Notes: generated by a model from the letters alone, not told the origin. A DNA stretch of 64,000 nt from Jaapia argillacea MUCL 33604 (GCA_000697665.1 KL197727.1:1-64000), one strand, 5' to 3'; shown: positions 1-12,169, counted from the stretch's first letter. A program made the numbers and translations.

Positions 1-270
1 TAGACATTGTCTCGTTCGTTATTGTCTATAGTACATTGTTCGATATTCCATTGTTCCTGTAGTATATAAGGACATCTAGCTACCTTGTATTCGGTAGCTT
101 GTCCACTTGAACAATACAGCGCTTTAGTTGTATCCTTCAACCGGTTCGCTCATTCTCGTCATCCTCTATTGCCTCAAGATCGTAGCCTGAGTACTAGTTA
201 GCAAGGAATACCCAAACGACTTACAAGCCTTATTCGCTACCTTACGCTAAACGCTAAGGCGCTCATAACA
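1..270 (+). mobile_element. LTR fragment, left edge cut by window
   Basis: This piece looks like the U3 end, R and U5 of a retrotransposon LTR. It has a TATA-type motif (GTATATAAGG near 61-70). A stretch from GCTTGTCCACTTGAA through GCCTGAGTACTAGT closely parallels the R-U5 part of the two LTRs of the element at 8312-14640, so the two belong to related LTR families. It ends in TAACA at 270. The 5' end lies outside the window. Whether it is the 5' LTR of the sequence that follows or a separate remnant is open, because the 3' side of the next element (from 7123) does not visibly match it. Confidence 0.6.
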
Positions 271-1086
271 ATGATAGGTGGAGCCGAGTTGCAAGTAAGT
301 CCTCTCCACAGTGGTCCGTATCCCCTTTGGACTACGACGCCTGGCGTTGGTACTCTCACATGGACTGCAAACCACCTCGATCTGCGAGACCCCCCAGATC
401 TTCACAGTCGACAGGCGAATCCCCAGGTGTGGCATCCTACTCACACTCTTGCATCCCCTCCTACTACTGACACCACCGGTACCTCCCTCCCCGATCTCCT
501 CGAAGTTGATGAACTTCCTCCTCCCTTGTCTAGTTCCAAATCAGACCCAACACAAAAGGCACCCATTCGCGACGTTCGCGAAGATGAAATTCCAGCCGAT
601 GTTACAGAGTCTACATCCTCACTTGCCGTCACTGTCCCCTTGTCAAATATGAACGCATTATCGACGACCTTCAATCGACCTGCACATCTAATAGTCCTTC
701 CAGACCATATTCTATCACTCACGGCCACGCTCAATCATCCCCCTCCCAACGACGTTCCCAACAAAGTCCCTACACCACTTATCTTCCAGATGTGGAGAGA
801 CCAAATGGTTGAGCTTGCAAGCGAGCTTTGTCTCGAGGAAGGCAACGAGTGGGAGGACATGTTGTATAGTGGATTGAGCCTCAAATATGTTTTGAAGCTC
901 ATGCCCATGCTCGATCGCATCATAGCTTGCATGGCTGAGTTCCGGGGGTTATCGAAATTCTGGGCTGTGGAGGCCACTCATCTGAAGCACGAATGGGAGA
1001 GGATCATCGCAGTCTACCAGGCCCCCCTCCATCATTGGTGTGCTGTCAGAGTCGGCGTGGTACCAGCAAGTGAGATTCTTGTCTAA
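271..1086 (+). mobile_element. Open frame directly after the LTR, unrecognised (gag-position)
   Basis: A 271-residue open frame begins right at the LTR end. Its first part is rich in Pro, Ser and Thr. The second part is helical-looking with hydrophobic and acidic stretches (WRDQMVELASELCLEE). There is no zinc knuckle and no capsid motif I can name. Its position fits a gag-like product of the LTR element, but codon use and motif content are not decisive. The following 1087-1440 stretch is strongly pyrimidine-rich and holds only low-complexity frames, which I take as non-coding. Confidence 0.3.
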
Positions 1087-2897
1087 TTTTTTTTGTTATC
1101 CCTTTCATTTTCGTCCTTGCCTTCGCTTCACATTTGCCATGTATTCTGTATCCACTGCCGTTTTCTCTTCACATCCTTGTTTTGTTTATGTTTTTGTTTC
1201 CGTTCTCCTTTCCATTCTCGATAACACCCCCACTCTCTGTACAACCTTATTCTTTCCTTTTTTGTTTGTCATCATTGTTCTCGTCTCTATCACCACCATG
1301 CTTTCCATTTATGTTTCGTATCTTGATCTTTTCTTTCGTCTCTTATCTATTCTTTTCTACTTCCCTTTATGATCTTCATGATATCCCCCTCTTCCTTCTC
1401 TATGTTTCTGACTATGATTGTAACACCATTTTTAGTTTCGTTTGTTGATGACCAGTGTTGACCACCCCACCCTCCTTTTCGACTCCCATCTCTCGTTATT
1501 TGACTATCTACCCACATTCCTTACAAATGTACACAACTTTATGCACTCTCGAATAACAACCTATACTTGTGGTCTCATCACTGCCCCTCTCTCTGGCTCT
1601 GAGCAAGATTTGGACTTCACCAATGTTGAGGAAGATGACTTGAGTGAATTTTCAGGTGTGAGTGAGATAGTTGAGAGTTTTGAGAGTGACAAGATGTCTT
1701 CAGGGATCAAACGAGAGGTCTTGGAGGAAAGTTCTGGAGAATCCAATGGAAGTATTTTTGATGAGGAAGTGTTGACTTCAGGAGTGGAACTTGAGAGCTC
1801 CAAGGATGAGCAGGACGAATATTGGTCAGAAAATGAGTATAATGCAGATGATGAGGAGCTGCCCTCTGGATTTGAACCCATGACTTCTGATGAGTTGGGA
1901 GAAGACTCAGCTGTCAGCATCTTTGCATTGGAGGAGGACAAGGATGAGGAATTGCCTGCACTCACTCCTATTGATGATGATGATGATGAACGTAGACCTG
2001 TTGGGGTCTCAGGAAGGGAGTTTTTACTCTGAATCAAACCGCATTTCGCATATGCAATATTTGAGGGATCAAAAACCCACGAATATCGAAGCCATCAATT
2101 TGCCACTGGAGATAGAATTTGGCTCTATGAGACAGCACCAGTTTCTGCAGTCACAGGATCATTTATCATTGGAAATGACTTGATTGACAGAGGTTTTGGA
2201 GAGCAAAATCGCTATGGATATGAAGTTTTGGAACCTATGCAGCTTGATGAACCTCAGATAGGATCTCAGCTGAAAGAAGGATGGGATATTGAGGTCCCAC
2301 AATGATTTGTTTCGTGCTCAACTCAATGGAAGGGTCCAGCCATATGTCAGTCTGTCAATCTCATTTCACTGAGAAGTGAAGATGAGGAGAAAGGAACTGC
2401 CCTCTGGGTAGCCAAATGGGTTACCAATGACAGAGCGGAGGATGCTCTCCATGTTTTGAAGGATTGGGTTCATTTGGAACACCAATCGATGATTTCCCAG
2501 CATATGATCAACAACCTGAATTCTATGGATGATGATTTAGCTGTCCAAGTTCTGGACCAATTACAGCAGCAGAATTCTACCTTTCTCATCACAGTTGCAA
2601 GTGAGAAGTGCAATGAGATTACTCCCATGGTGGGAACAATGTATAAGTGAGTTGATAGGAAGATCAAACCGATACCTGGGATATTTCCTGAAAATGCCAA
2701 GGTTAGGAGACAGATACCAGAAGACCCACTTTTCTCTTTACCTCCCCTATCCCCCCATCCCCCTGAATTTACCCCTACCAAGAAGATGAGTTATGAGCAG
2801 ATGGAAGAAATGGACCTTAATCCAGACGGATTTCTGTGGCCAGAAGAATTGAATCTTTTCTGTCACATCCTAGTTTTGAACGAGAGGGCCCTAGCAT

Positions 2898-4557
2898 TTG
2901 AAGAGAATCAGAGGAACATTTAGGGAGGATTACTTCTCACCCTACATCATGCCCACTGTTCCCCATGTTCCTTGGGCTGAACCCAATATTCCTATACCAC
3001 CTGGGATCAGGGACCAAGTGATCAAGATTTTGAAGGATAAAATAGGAGCAGAAGTGTATGAACCCAGTCAATCATCTTATCGCTCATGTTGGTTCTGTAT
3101 CTTGAAGAAGAATGGCAAACTACAATTAGTTCATGATCTCCAGCCATTAAATGCAGTATCCATTCGTGACACCAATTTACCACCCATCCTTGAAGATTTT
3201 GTTGAGCCTTTTGCTGGCTGCCAATGTTACAGTGTTTGATTTGTTTTGGGGCTATGATGCTCGACAGGTAGATGTGGCCAGCCGTGACCTAACAGCATTC
3301 ATGACACCTTTGGGTCTCATGAGATTGACGTCCATGCCAATGGGATACACAAATGCAGTTGGAGAGTTTCAAGCCTGCATGGCATTTCTCCTGCAAGACA
3401 AAATCCCAGAAAAATGCAATATTTTCATTGATGACCTACCCATTAAAGGACCCACCACATGCTATCCAAATGATCAGGGAGAGCCAGAGACACTAAAGGA
3501 AAATCCTGGAATTAGACGGTTTATTTGGGAGCATGCAGTAGACATGCATCGAATTATGCACAGAGTTGGATTAGCAGGAGGAACATTCTCACCAAAGAAG
3601 GTTCAGATGTGCCGTCCAGAAGTAATGATTGTTGGACAGAAGTGGACCCCAGAAGGACGGCTCCCTGATAAGGGAAAGGTTGAGAAGATTTTGAGTTGGC
3701 CTGAATTGAAGATGGTGAAAGATGTATGAGGTTTCTTAGGACTGTGTGGAACAGTCCGAGTGTGGATCAAGGATTACTCGGTGATTGCCAGACCACTGAC
3801 AGAGTTGATATGAAAAGATGTGGAATTTCTGTGGGATAGCCGGTGACAAGCAGCGTTTGACCAGCTAAAGTTGCTCATCACTTCCACACCAGCACTTTGC
3901 CCAATTGATTACTCTTGTGATCGTCCTGTGATTCTGTCAGTAGACTCAAGTCAGATAGGAGTTGGATTTATCCTGTCTCAAGAAGATGAACAAGGATGTT
4001 GTCATCCAGCTCGCTATGGGTCATTACCATTCAACAAGCGAGAATCCAGATACAGCCAGCCAAAACTGGAACTCTATGGGTGCTTTCGAGCCTTTCGGCA
4101 TTGGCAACTATACCTAGTAGGAGTCAAGAAGCTTATCCTTGAAGTCGATGCAAAATACCTCAAGGATATGCTTAACAACCCAGACCTACAGCCAGCTGCA
4201 TCCATTAACTGCTGGATCCAAGGAATTCTCCTGTATGACTTCACCATGAAACATGTTCCAGCAGATAAGCACCGTGGTCCAGATGCTCTCTCACAGCAGG
4301 AGCCACTGGAAGAAGAACTAGAAGAGGCAGAGGAATCAGATGAATGGTTGGATGACCTAGCCTTACTTGTACAATATAGCGCAACTCCAGCTCCACCAAT
4401 TCCTGAGAAACTTCCCATGAGAGACACAGTCCCGGCATGCCTTATGGCAACTAGCTCACCAAAAGATCAGTACCTTGAGGACATTCGAGAGTTCCTAAAA
4501 ACGCTAGTGCTTCCTGAATTTTCATCACCACAAGCTCGGCAATGTTTCATGCAGTGA
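2898..4557 (+). mobile_element. Reverse transcriptase and RNase H part of the Ty3/Gypsy fossil
   Basis: The RT fingers are recognisable from SCWFCILKKNGKLQLVHDL. The palm follows, with the MPMGYTNA region and the FIDDLPI version of the (Y/F)xDD box. The RNase H part is recognisable from ILSVDSSQIGVGFILSQ and from KHRGPDALSQ at its end, a typical Gypsy tether. The domain order and these motifs place it in Ty3/Gypsy. It belongs to the broken element described above. Confidence 0.8.
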
Positions 4558-4620
4558 GTCCCCCATTTCTTCCTGAAAGGAGGAGCTCTGTTTAAGAAGC
4601 GGCAGCACCAGAGTCTGCTT

Positions 4621-5691
4621 TTGGTTGTATTTGAAGTAGAGAAGCAAGGAGAGATATTGACCCAAGCCCATGAAGGAACGGGGCATCGCAGGGTCTATGG
4701 TGTTTTTAAGCTCATCCAGGACCAGTTCTTCTGGCCCAAAATGTTTGTGGATGTGAAACACCATGTCAGCTCATGTCATGAATGTCAAATTCGAAGTGTC
4801 AAGAAAGTGGAAATTCCCATCACTATATCTGTACCAGCGACGATCTTCAGTAAGATTTACGTTGACATCATGCACATGCCAACGAGTCGTGGTTACAATT
4901 GGATCGCGGCAGCAAGAGATGATCTTACATTAGGAGCAGAAGGAAGAGCCTTGCAAAGTGCAAATGCAAATGAGCTTGCACATTTTTTCTGGGAGGAGAT
5001 TTTCTGTCGTTATGGAGTGATTGAAGAAGTTGTAACAGATAATGGGACAGAGATCAAAGGGGCATTTGAAATCCTGTTGAAGCGATACAAGATACCCCAG
5101 ATCAGAATCTCCCCCTATAATTCTAAAGCGAACGGAGTTGTGGAACACAGCCATTTTATAATCAGGGAAGGAATAGTGAAATCGTGTGATGGGAAGATCA
5201 AGAATTGGCCAGACAAAGTCCATCATGCCTTCTTTGCAGATAAAATTATTGTCAGGTGATCAACAGGATTCAGTCCTTATTATCTGCTGTTCGGCATTGA
5301 TCCAGTCCTCCCATTTGACCTCAGCAAAGTGACCTTCATGATTCAAGGGATCAGATCAGGTATATCCACCCCTGAACTATTGGCACTGCGTATCTGCCAA
5401 TTAGAAAAGAGGCCAGAAGACCTTCAACAAGTGGCGAACACTTTAGCCAAGACACATTGCCATTCAGCTATTCAGTTCAAGAAGATCTTTAGTTGCCATC
5501 TTTCCAATCATGTATTCAAATGCAGGGATTTAGTTTTGCAGTGGAACACTCAGGTTGAAAAGAGTATGGATCGAAAGCATCAACCGAGGTACTTAGGACC
5601 TTATGAGGTCATCAGACAGACCAAAGGAGGGTCTTATGTTTTGAGAGAACTTGATGGAACACTCATGAAACGAGGAGTTGCAAGGTTCTGA
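4621..5691 (+). mobile_element. Integrase part of the Ty3/Gypsy fossil
   Basis: The HHCC zinc-binding domain is visible (HRRVYGVFKL ... HVSSCHECQIR). The catalytic core follows with YVDIMHMP, VVTDNGTEIKG and NSKANGVVEHSH, which match the first D, the second D and the E region of retroviral integrases. The downstream part with YLGPYEVIRQTKGGSYVLREL is the usual integrase C-terminal SH3-like segment. No chromodomain is seen here. It belongs to the broken element described above. Confidence 0.8.
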
Positions 5692-5931
5692 CTCCTTCCT
5701 TACGTCACACGAGATGAGGTGGAGATACACATTGTTGATGAATTGATGGAGAAGCCAGATGAATCAGGAACCGATGATCAGAGCTTAACCGACAGTGAGG
5801 AGACTTTGTCTGAATCAGGTGAAGGATCTGTGTGCAACCTTTGAAATGTTTTACTTGCTGAGCAGACTGAGCATTTCTCCCTTTCCTAGCCACCCCCATC
5901 ACCACTGCTTTCCACACTGCTCAGCTTCTGA

Positions 5932-7068
5932 TTGACGCTACCCAGCATGACTTCATTCTTCACTACACCTGCTCCAGACTCTGAGTTCACTAGCCTCAGT
6001 ACCGCGACCCGTGAGGTGCACAAACCTCTCAAAAACCTGTTTCAAGCGCCCAAGCTTCCCACACATCACGTTCCTGGGCTCATGTTCAAGCTTTTCACAC
6101 CTTTTACACGCCAGATTTGCTCAAGCATACTTCGCAGGAGAACTTTCATTGACTACCATCTCTATGATGCGACAGTCCGAGTTTCTCAAGGCTCGATTGC
6201 TGATGACGACCCTTCGGTGAATCAGACGATGGGTGATGTATGTATTTGGGTATTTTCTAAAGAGATGATAATTCTATGCAAGGACGTGCCAGTTGAGGAA
6301 GAAGAAGGCAAGCAATCGGTTGATGAACAGGAGGAGGAGCAGGTCTTAGATGATTATATCGCGCCTCCATGGCCTCTTGAGGACGACACCAACCCCCCTC
6401 CTTTTTCTTCAGCCACTTCCACTCAGACTGATGAGCCAGCTGTTATTCAGATTGACGAGCCAGCCCCCATTCACTCCCACAATTCTGTTCCCATTCCTAA
6501 TCATGACCTGACTCTGCCGTACTCCCCACCGAATGGACCTCTCCCACCAAATCACACCGTCGTCCAACCCATGGAACCACATCCTGATGGCCCACATACA
6601 TACATTCCAGAACCCTCACCTACCGACAACATTCCCTCTACTGAATTACCATACGATTTTGTTGACCCACGAATGGTCTTGGGAGGCATTGGCGATGCGC
6701 TTGACCATCTGAATGATGATATCATGTCTTGCTTTGCTGGTAACACCTACCACAAGCCAAACCTCCTACACTCGTTCAATTACCTTCAACGCCAAGTACT
6801 TCGACGTGTCGGCTACCTAATGCTCATCTATTCCATCAACCAAGACACAAGTGAATTGCATTCGGGCTTGATGGTCATTGGGATGGATTTGTACAAAGGG
6901 GTGATCGTGCTCGTGAACACAATGTCTCGATGCTGTCTCAATAACCTCTACTACTTCACGCAGAGGGAAGCTGAGGCAGCTCTTTGGGATGAGAGGAACT
7001 ACAGTGAGAACCAGAATCCTAGGGAACAGCATTCAGGTCAAGGGTCAGGTGGTAGAAGGAGTTATTAG
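5932..7068 (+). mobile_element. Open frame 3' of integrase in the Ty3/Gypsy fossil
   Basis: A 378-residue open frame lies between the integrase part and the polypurine tract. It has an acidic, Pro-rich middle and a more folded-looking C-terminal third (LNDDIMSCFAGNTYHKPN, then NYLQRQVLRRVGYLMLIY). I recognise no envelope signal peptide or clear transmembrane anchor, so there is no ground to call it env. Extra 3' open frames are seen in some mushroom Gypsy elements, but the function is unknown to me. Confidence 0.35.
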
Positions 7069-7108
7069 AGGGAAGGGAAGTGCTCGCAACGAGGACATTG
7101 CATTTCTA

Positions 7109-7385
7109 AAGTGAGGGGTGGATGTCAGACAACCTACCAGTCCACGGTCTGAACATTGCGTATTTTTGTTGTTTTCCATCATTTTGCTTTCCCCTCCCTC
7201 CATTCTTGTAAATCGTCAATTCCTCTACTTTGGGTCGATCTGATATTTCAACATTATGCCAAGTTGTCATGCAATCAAATGTCCTCGCTATCATTGTCTC
7301 TGTTCCATTTATCTCATTCTTCCTCTTGTGGACAATCGAACATTGCTACATCCCTCCATTCTGCCTACAAGTCACTCAAATGATT
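7109..7385 (+). mobile_element. Polypurine tract and start of a 3' LTR remnant
   Basis: AAAGTGAGGGGTGGA (7108-7122) is a polypurine tract directly followed by TGTCAGAC, the expected TG start of a 3' LTR. The same arrangement, GAGGGGTGG then TGTCAC, marks the 3' LTR of the element at 8312-14640. The LTR-like sequence continues as T/C-rich DNA to about 7385, where a different repeat block begins. It therefore looks truncated. Confidence 0.5.
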
Positions 7386-8090
7386 TGTCAGGTGAGTTCA
7401 GTTAGCGGCTGACTCAACCTGACTGTGATTGGATAGAAAAGAGAGGTGCAAGAAGCAGATTACTCAGCCTGGATCATGATTGGTTGAAATCTGGAGGCAC
7501 AAGAAGTGGATTATTCAGCCTGGACTGTGATTGGTTGGAATCTGGAAGTGTGAGAACTGCCTTACTCAGCAGCCATTCTGATAGGATGATTAAGTGAAGN
7601 GTGAGAATGGGATNAGTAATTGAGACTCTGATTGGCTAGAAACAGGTGCTTTGTCAGGATTATTATGCTTATGTACAGTAGATTAGTCAGCATTTTGTAG
7701 CCTATATAAGGCAGGCTGAGTAGAGAGAAGAAATACAAGAATTCCCACCCCAAATTATCCCTCTCTAAGAGATTCTCTTCACTTGAAAGTCTGCTTTGTG
7801 TGCCAGAATACCTGAGCTTGTAAGCCTGCATATTGTTGCAGCCATTGAGGTCCATCTGTCAGCATCAGGTTCTGTGAAGTATCAGATTTCTTTGACAGAA
7901 ATCTGGGAAGTGGGATTTTACTGCTTTATAGTCTTTGTCATCCTCCCTTTGTTTGTTGTTGTCCCTCGTATTTGTCTAAAATATTTGAGAACTCTTCGAC
8001 GGAAGATCAGATTCGTTCACCCTAAGAACAATCTTCTGAATCGTCACCACTAACCTGCATTTGGACATCCAGACCCAAACCTGCGAAGCA
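7386..8090 (+). repeat. LTR- or promoter-like block with degenerate 51-bp CCAAT repeats
   Basis: The block starts with TGTCAGG. It carries about four degenerate copies of a unit of roughly 51 bp between 7406 and 7600, each with ACTCAGCCTGG and GATTGGTT (a CCAAT box read on the other strand). A TATA box (CCTATATAAGG, 7701-7711) follows, then a short leader. This is either a solo LTR of another element or the promoter of the DDE_1 transposon that starts just downstream. I could not find a matching target duplication. Two ambiguous bases (n) sit at 7600 and 7614, inside the repeats. Confidence 0.5.
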
Positions 8091-8091
8091 T

Positions 8092-8311
8092 GTGCCAGTG
8101 TCATTGTCAGAAGATGAGGTTGCTGTTGTAGCACCGCCTGTAAAGCGGCTCAAACCAACTTGTTATCAGAAAGAAGTGTCTCCACCCATTGAGATTTTGT
8201 TGTCAGATGACAAGCCAGCTGCTGCTGCATCAAGAACCAAGGAACCAGAGCCAGTTGAAATCAGCAGTGATTTGGAACCAGAAGACAACAAGGCCACAAC
8301 AAAACCCAAGT
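8092..8311 (+). pseudogene. 5' fragment of the DDE_1 DNA transposon
   Basis: An open stretch of low-complexity sequence rich in Glu, Pro, Lys and Ala (DDKPAAAASRTKEPEP, SSDLEPEDNKATTKP) runs into the left target-site copy CAAGT of the chromovirus at 8312. The sequence to the right of that element (14641 on) continues in similar style into a recognisable transposase. I therefore read both as one DNA transposon split by the insertion. The start codon is not certain. Confidence 0.5.
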
Positions 8312-8702
8312 TGTTACGACTTTGTATACCTGTTTCATTTTTTCATTATCTTATCTTATCCTGGACATCTTATCTCGTCTTATTGTGTCTTCTCTTGGAC
8401 TCATTCTATACCCCATTCAGCTGGTTACCAATTCTCTGGACATTCCACCTTATTCTCTACCTTTCTATCATGTTCTCTTGTATTCCTTGGACACTATTCT
8501 TAGCACCTTCTATACCATTCTACTATGTTCTACCTTTCTGGCCCTAGCATATAAGGCACTCTCACTCTCCTGTATTCTTTAAGCTTGTCCACTTGAATAA
8601 TACAGCTCCTTAGCTGTACCCTTCAATTGATTCACTCTCGTTCATCATCCTCTACAGCCTCAAGTCGTAGCCTGAGTACTAGTCGCTAAAGCACTCCTAA
8701 CA
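8312..8702 (+). repeat. 5' LTR of the chromovirus
   Basis: It begins TGTTACGAC and ends CCTAACA. It carries a TATA-like CATATAAGG and the R-U5 block shared with the 1-270 fragment. It is 43 bp shorter than its partner. The partner has the extra 43 bp between two copies of CATTCTAT and this LTR has one copy, so a slip between the direct repeats explains the length difference. Confidence 0.92.
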
Positions 8703-9797
8703 CTTGGACAAGCTTTTCACACCCTACTCACCCTATAACACCGACACAGTCAGGATCTGCGATCTCCCCCACCCTGGAATCATACTGTGTTGTCATAACC
8801 AATGAACCCCGCCCTAGCATTGTCAACACCATCGACATCTGACCCCCCTTCCTAGCACAACATTCTGACAATAAACAGTTTGTGCTTGTCAAATGACGAA
8901 CAACACACGCCCTTTACCCTGTTGGTAAACCACAACTAGAAACCCCTGTGGCACTATCCCCTGTCGCCACCCAGTACTTCATCCTGTCTCTTAGGAAAAA
9001 ACAAGCCAGGAAACATTCCAAACTTGCACGTATTATAACCTTACTTCAAGCAATCAGTGGATCAAAAAACTGGCAGAAGTAAGGATCCACATTGACGCTT
9101 TCCTAAGTGCATTTCTACTTGTCACCAGGAGCTTGACCAACTCTACCACCAGCTCAACATCGTCTCCAATGACCTGATCGCCCTTCACACACGAATCAAC
9201 AACATCATCAAGAAAATACGTCAACAAGTGGAAGAAGTAGAACTCCTCTGCTGACAACATATCCAATTAGTTCCTCCACCCTCATGCACCTGCCAAGATT
9301 GATCCCAACCTCGTCTCACAGTACGATTGATATAACCTCCCAGAGAAAACACACGCACCCACTGTTGCAGAACTCAAATACGGCAGATATACAGATAACG
9401 TCAGGTCGAAGATCCACTTTGACCAAAAAACTGGCCTCTTCTACTACAATTGATGAGCATTCATCCTTGACAAAAACAGCAGATTCAACCTATTCAGAGG
9501 AGCTAGCCAATTCCCCTTTGACCCCAACCTTCCCTCATTCAATGAATACATTTGAATACACCCAGAAGTACTACCCAAACCCCCCAAAGTCCCTCAAACC
9601 CCACCCCTGACTGGTCCAGTATCGCCTCCGATTGTCTCCCCCACCCTGCTTATCACATCCTCATCTACCCAACCCCCATGGGCCAACCCCTATACAAAAA
9701 TCTCTAGAGGAGGAACCCCTCGACCAAAACCACGTCATGACAACCCAGCAGACAGTCCATCGGTAGCGACTGAGGATTACAAGAATTATGTGAAGCT

Positions 9798-10350
9798 GTG
9801 TCTAGGACTGCTTCTAGAGCATCTTACCGAGCCCCAGAAGTATTAGATGACAACCACTCAACCACTGAGGAAGAAGCGGAAACTCAACCTGTTGACTCCC
9901 CCATCACCGAAGAACCTGAAGATTCACACTCCCCAACACAGAACCCTCCTACCAGGCAAATCAATCCTGAAGAAGCTGCCCCTGTCAATGACAAACCTCC
10001 CCCTGATCCACCCAACTACCCCGTACCCACTCCAAATCCCCAACCCCAGATCCCATTTGTTCTGCCACCACCTCCACTGCCTCCACCATCCCCACCTGGA
10101 CCACCATCCATTAACATCATGTCCGGTGCCACCAACAAAGGACCTAAGCTTGCCCCACCATCAGTCTTCACCAGCGACTGCTAATGAACTGACAAATTCG
10201 TTCAAGAAGTTAAACTTAACATCGGAGCCAATCCAGATGACTTCAAGAATGAATGGGCCAAGATCGCCTACACGCTCTCCTTCATGAAAGAAGGCACCAC
10301 TGGCTCTTGGGCTATGAAGTATATTGAGGATTACAAGAAACCTACCAGCG
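9798..10350 (+). mobile_element. Gag-like region of the chromovirus
   Basis: A Pro- and Glu-rich leader (PPPDPPNYPVPTPNP, PPPPLPPPSPPGPP) precedes a segment with the flavour of fungal Gypsy capsid (NIGANPDDFKNEWAKIAY, then GSWAMKYIEDYKKPTS). Recognition rests on the typical leader and the capsid-like helix pattern. The recognisable part stops near 10350, where the composition changes sharply. Confidence 0.6.
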
Positions 10351-12165
10351 TGGGGTACTCGGGGTGTGTAAGTTCCGAGTGAGGGGTAGTTGTTCGTCTT
10401 CAATGGAAATCAAAGAACAGGAGGGATCAGTGTTTTGGGATGCAGGAATGTGTAGGACAAACTTTGTAAGGTCCGGAATTGATGTGTCCAGTAATTGGAA
10501 CACAAATGGAAACTCGACTCAACACAGCGATAGTGGAGGAGTAATCCCGAGGGGAGGGTGCACTACAGCGAGTACTTGCGTGGGTGTCCAGAACGTCGGG
10601 AATCGAGTCGGACTACTCGGAAATCTAAGGATACGATACGACGAAACTAACTGTAAGACGTGTGACGAATACAAACTAAAACGATAGGAAAATGAAGAAA
10701 TCAAATTGAAACAGACTGAAACTAATATGTCGGGATAGGAATGAAAGGAAAACACTAATCAGAACGAAATAAGATCGGAATGAATTGAAAAGAAAGCATC
10801 GAGATAGAACGTGAAGGTCGCGAAACGTCAACACAAGTCGAAAGTAAGAAAGATCGGAAATCCCGAAGGTAAAGAAGTCCAAAGCCCAAGACAGTTAGAT
10901 TCCAAGGGGATACTAGAGAGCGACACAAGGACAAGCTTAGATTGAGAGCGCAAGGGTGAACAACATCCGAGAGCAACTCAGGACGAGAGAGATCACGAAA
11001 GATTGTTATTGGGAAAGTAGCTACAGACAGGTTTTTATACCTAAGTACATGAGGTAGCTACGGAATAGGAAAGGATAAAGGGAAAAGTGAATTCGGGACA
11101 ACATGAGGGTGAATCAAGTGAAGGAGTGTGCAACGAAAGAGGGGGACAAGTTGGAAGTCAAGTAACTGAGGTAAAACATACTGAGTATCCTCAGAAGCAA
11201 GTGAAGTCCTAGCGGATGTGTGTCGGACCAAAAGGGGAAGTGCACAGAAGCCTCGGGATGAGCAGGATCTATAGTAGTTAATCTCGGAAACCTAAAGTGA
11301 GTATCTTCCTGATCGAGGACTCAGTTCAAGAGCACAGACATGAGGTGGAGAAGTCGATAAGTGATGGGCATGGAGAGTGATGTAAGTGTTTTGTAAATCC
11401 CGGAGTATCAGATCATCGGAACACATTGTGGCAGTGTATCGGGAACTCGGATCATCGAGATAAGAAGCTTCCTGATAAGATTGTCGAGATTCTGGGGACG
11501 TGCAAGGCCATAAGTCCAAGGTGGTGAAGGAGGAGTTCTGAGTCGAATCAGGTGTCTCGGAGTCCTGGGAACGTTCGCATCGGGTGCATCGGAGTTGTAT
11601 CTTCGGGACAAATACGGTCCTAACTTGATAACGTCGGAATTCCTGATACTGAATGACATGGAGGCGAGATGGCGAACAACTAGTTTTGAGTCGAATTCCG
11701 ATGTTCCGGACTCCTATGAACGTTTGCATCGGGTGCATCGTAATCGTATCGTCGGGTCAAATACAGTCCTAATCGTAGAACATCGGAAATCCCGATACGG
11801 AGTGACGTGGAGGTGAAATGGTGGACATCTAGTCTCGGGAGGAATCCCAGAGTTGGAGCAGATAGGAAATTCCGACATCATTCGGAATACGATCGATTCG
11901 TTAGGAGGATTGGGCGTGCGTTCGGACATTTGGATATTTCCGAGTTCGGAATGACGAGGGAGCGAATTACTGAAAGTCAAGTTTCGTTTGAGATGGGACT
12001 GAGTGCCGTGTGGTTGTCAGGAGTGAGGGAATGGGATGTCGGGTCCGAAATCGTATGAAACTGGTGAGTTCAACTCGATCCAAAGAGAGGGGATGTTGTA
12101 TACTTGATTTGATGGAGTTACGGTCAAAACGGTATAATGGTGTGATTCCGTTAGTAGGCGGATTG
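10350..12165. mobile_element. Foreign block inside the chromovirus, rich in TCGG/CCGA
   Basis: About 1.8 kb replaces the expected protease, RT, RNase H and integrase core. It has no long convincing frame and is strikingly rich in TCGG, CCGA, TTCCGA and GATCGA words. It contains a diverged tandem duplication of about 148 bp (11540-11683 and 11688-11832). On the minus strand near 11030-11045 it has GGTATAAAAAC, flanked by two GTAGCTAC words. That could be the promoter of an LTR or a non-autonomous element lying in reverse orientation. The ends are not resolved and no family can be named. Confidence 0.45.
11540..11832. repeat. Diverged tandem duplication, unit about 148 bp
   Basis: Two copies begin GAGTCGAAT and share GCATCGGGTGCATCG, then GTCCTAA, then CGGAA...CTGATAC/CCGATAC, then GACATGGAGG/GACGTGGAGG, and each ends near CTAG. 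The copies are clearly related but differ at many positions, so the duplication is old relative to the flanking LTRs or was carried in with the block. Confidence 0.6.
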
Positions 12166-12169
12166 GGTT

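Larger units (their letters stand above)
1442..7122 (+). mobile_element. Degraded Ty3/Gypsy internal region (fossil)
   Basis: This is the pol-bearing body of a Ty3/Gypsy-type LTR retrotransposon. In order it shows: an acidic linker region (about 1442-2030), a protease-like stretch (about 2100-2300), reverse transcriptase (about 2898-3720), RNase H (about 3870-4330), a zinc-binding integrase N-domain and integrase core (about 4621-5260), an integrase C-terminal region (to about 5690) and an extra open frame (5932-7068). The order RT-RNase H-integrase is what identifies Gypsy rather than Copia. The copy is broken, with at least half a dozen breaks, and reads as an old, inactive fossil. No intact matching LTR pair was found in the window. 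Confidence 0.8.

Noticed and set aside
1040-1448. Two overlapping hydrophobic frames rich in Phe, Leu and Ser
   Set aside because: They come from a pyrimidine-rich stretch; the hydrophobicity is a by-product of T-rich codons.
5932-7068. Envelope gene of a retrovirus-like element
   Set aside because: No signal peptide, no furin-type site and no clear membrane anchor; only its position would support env.
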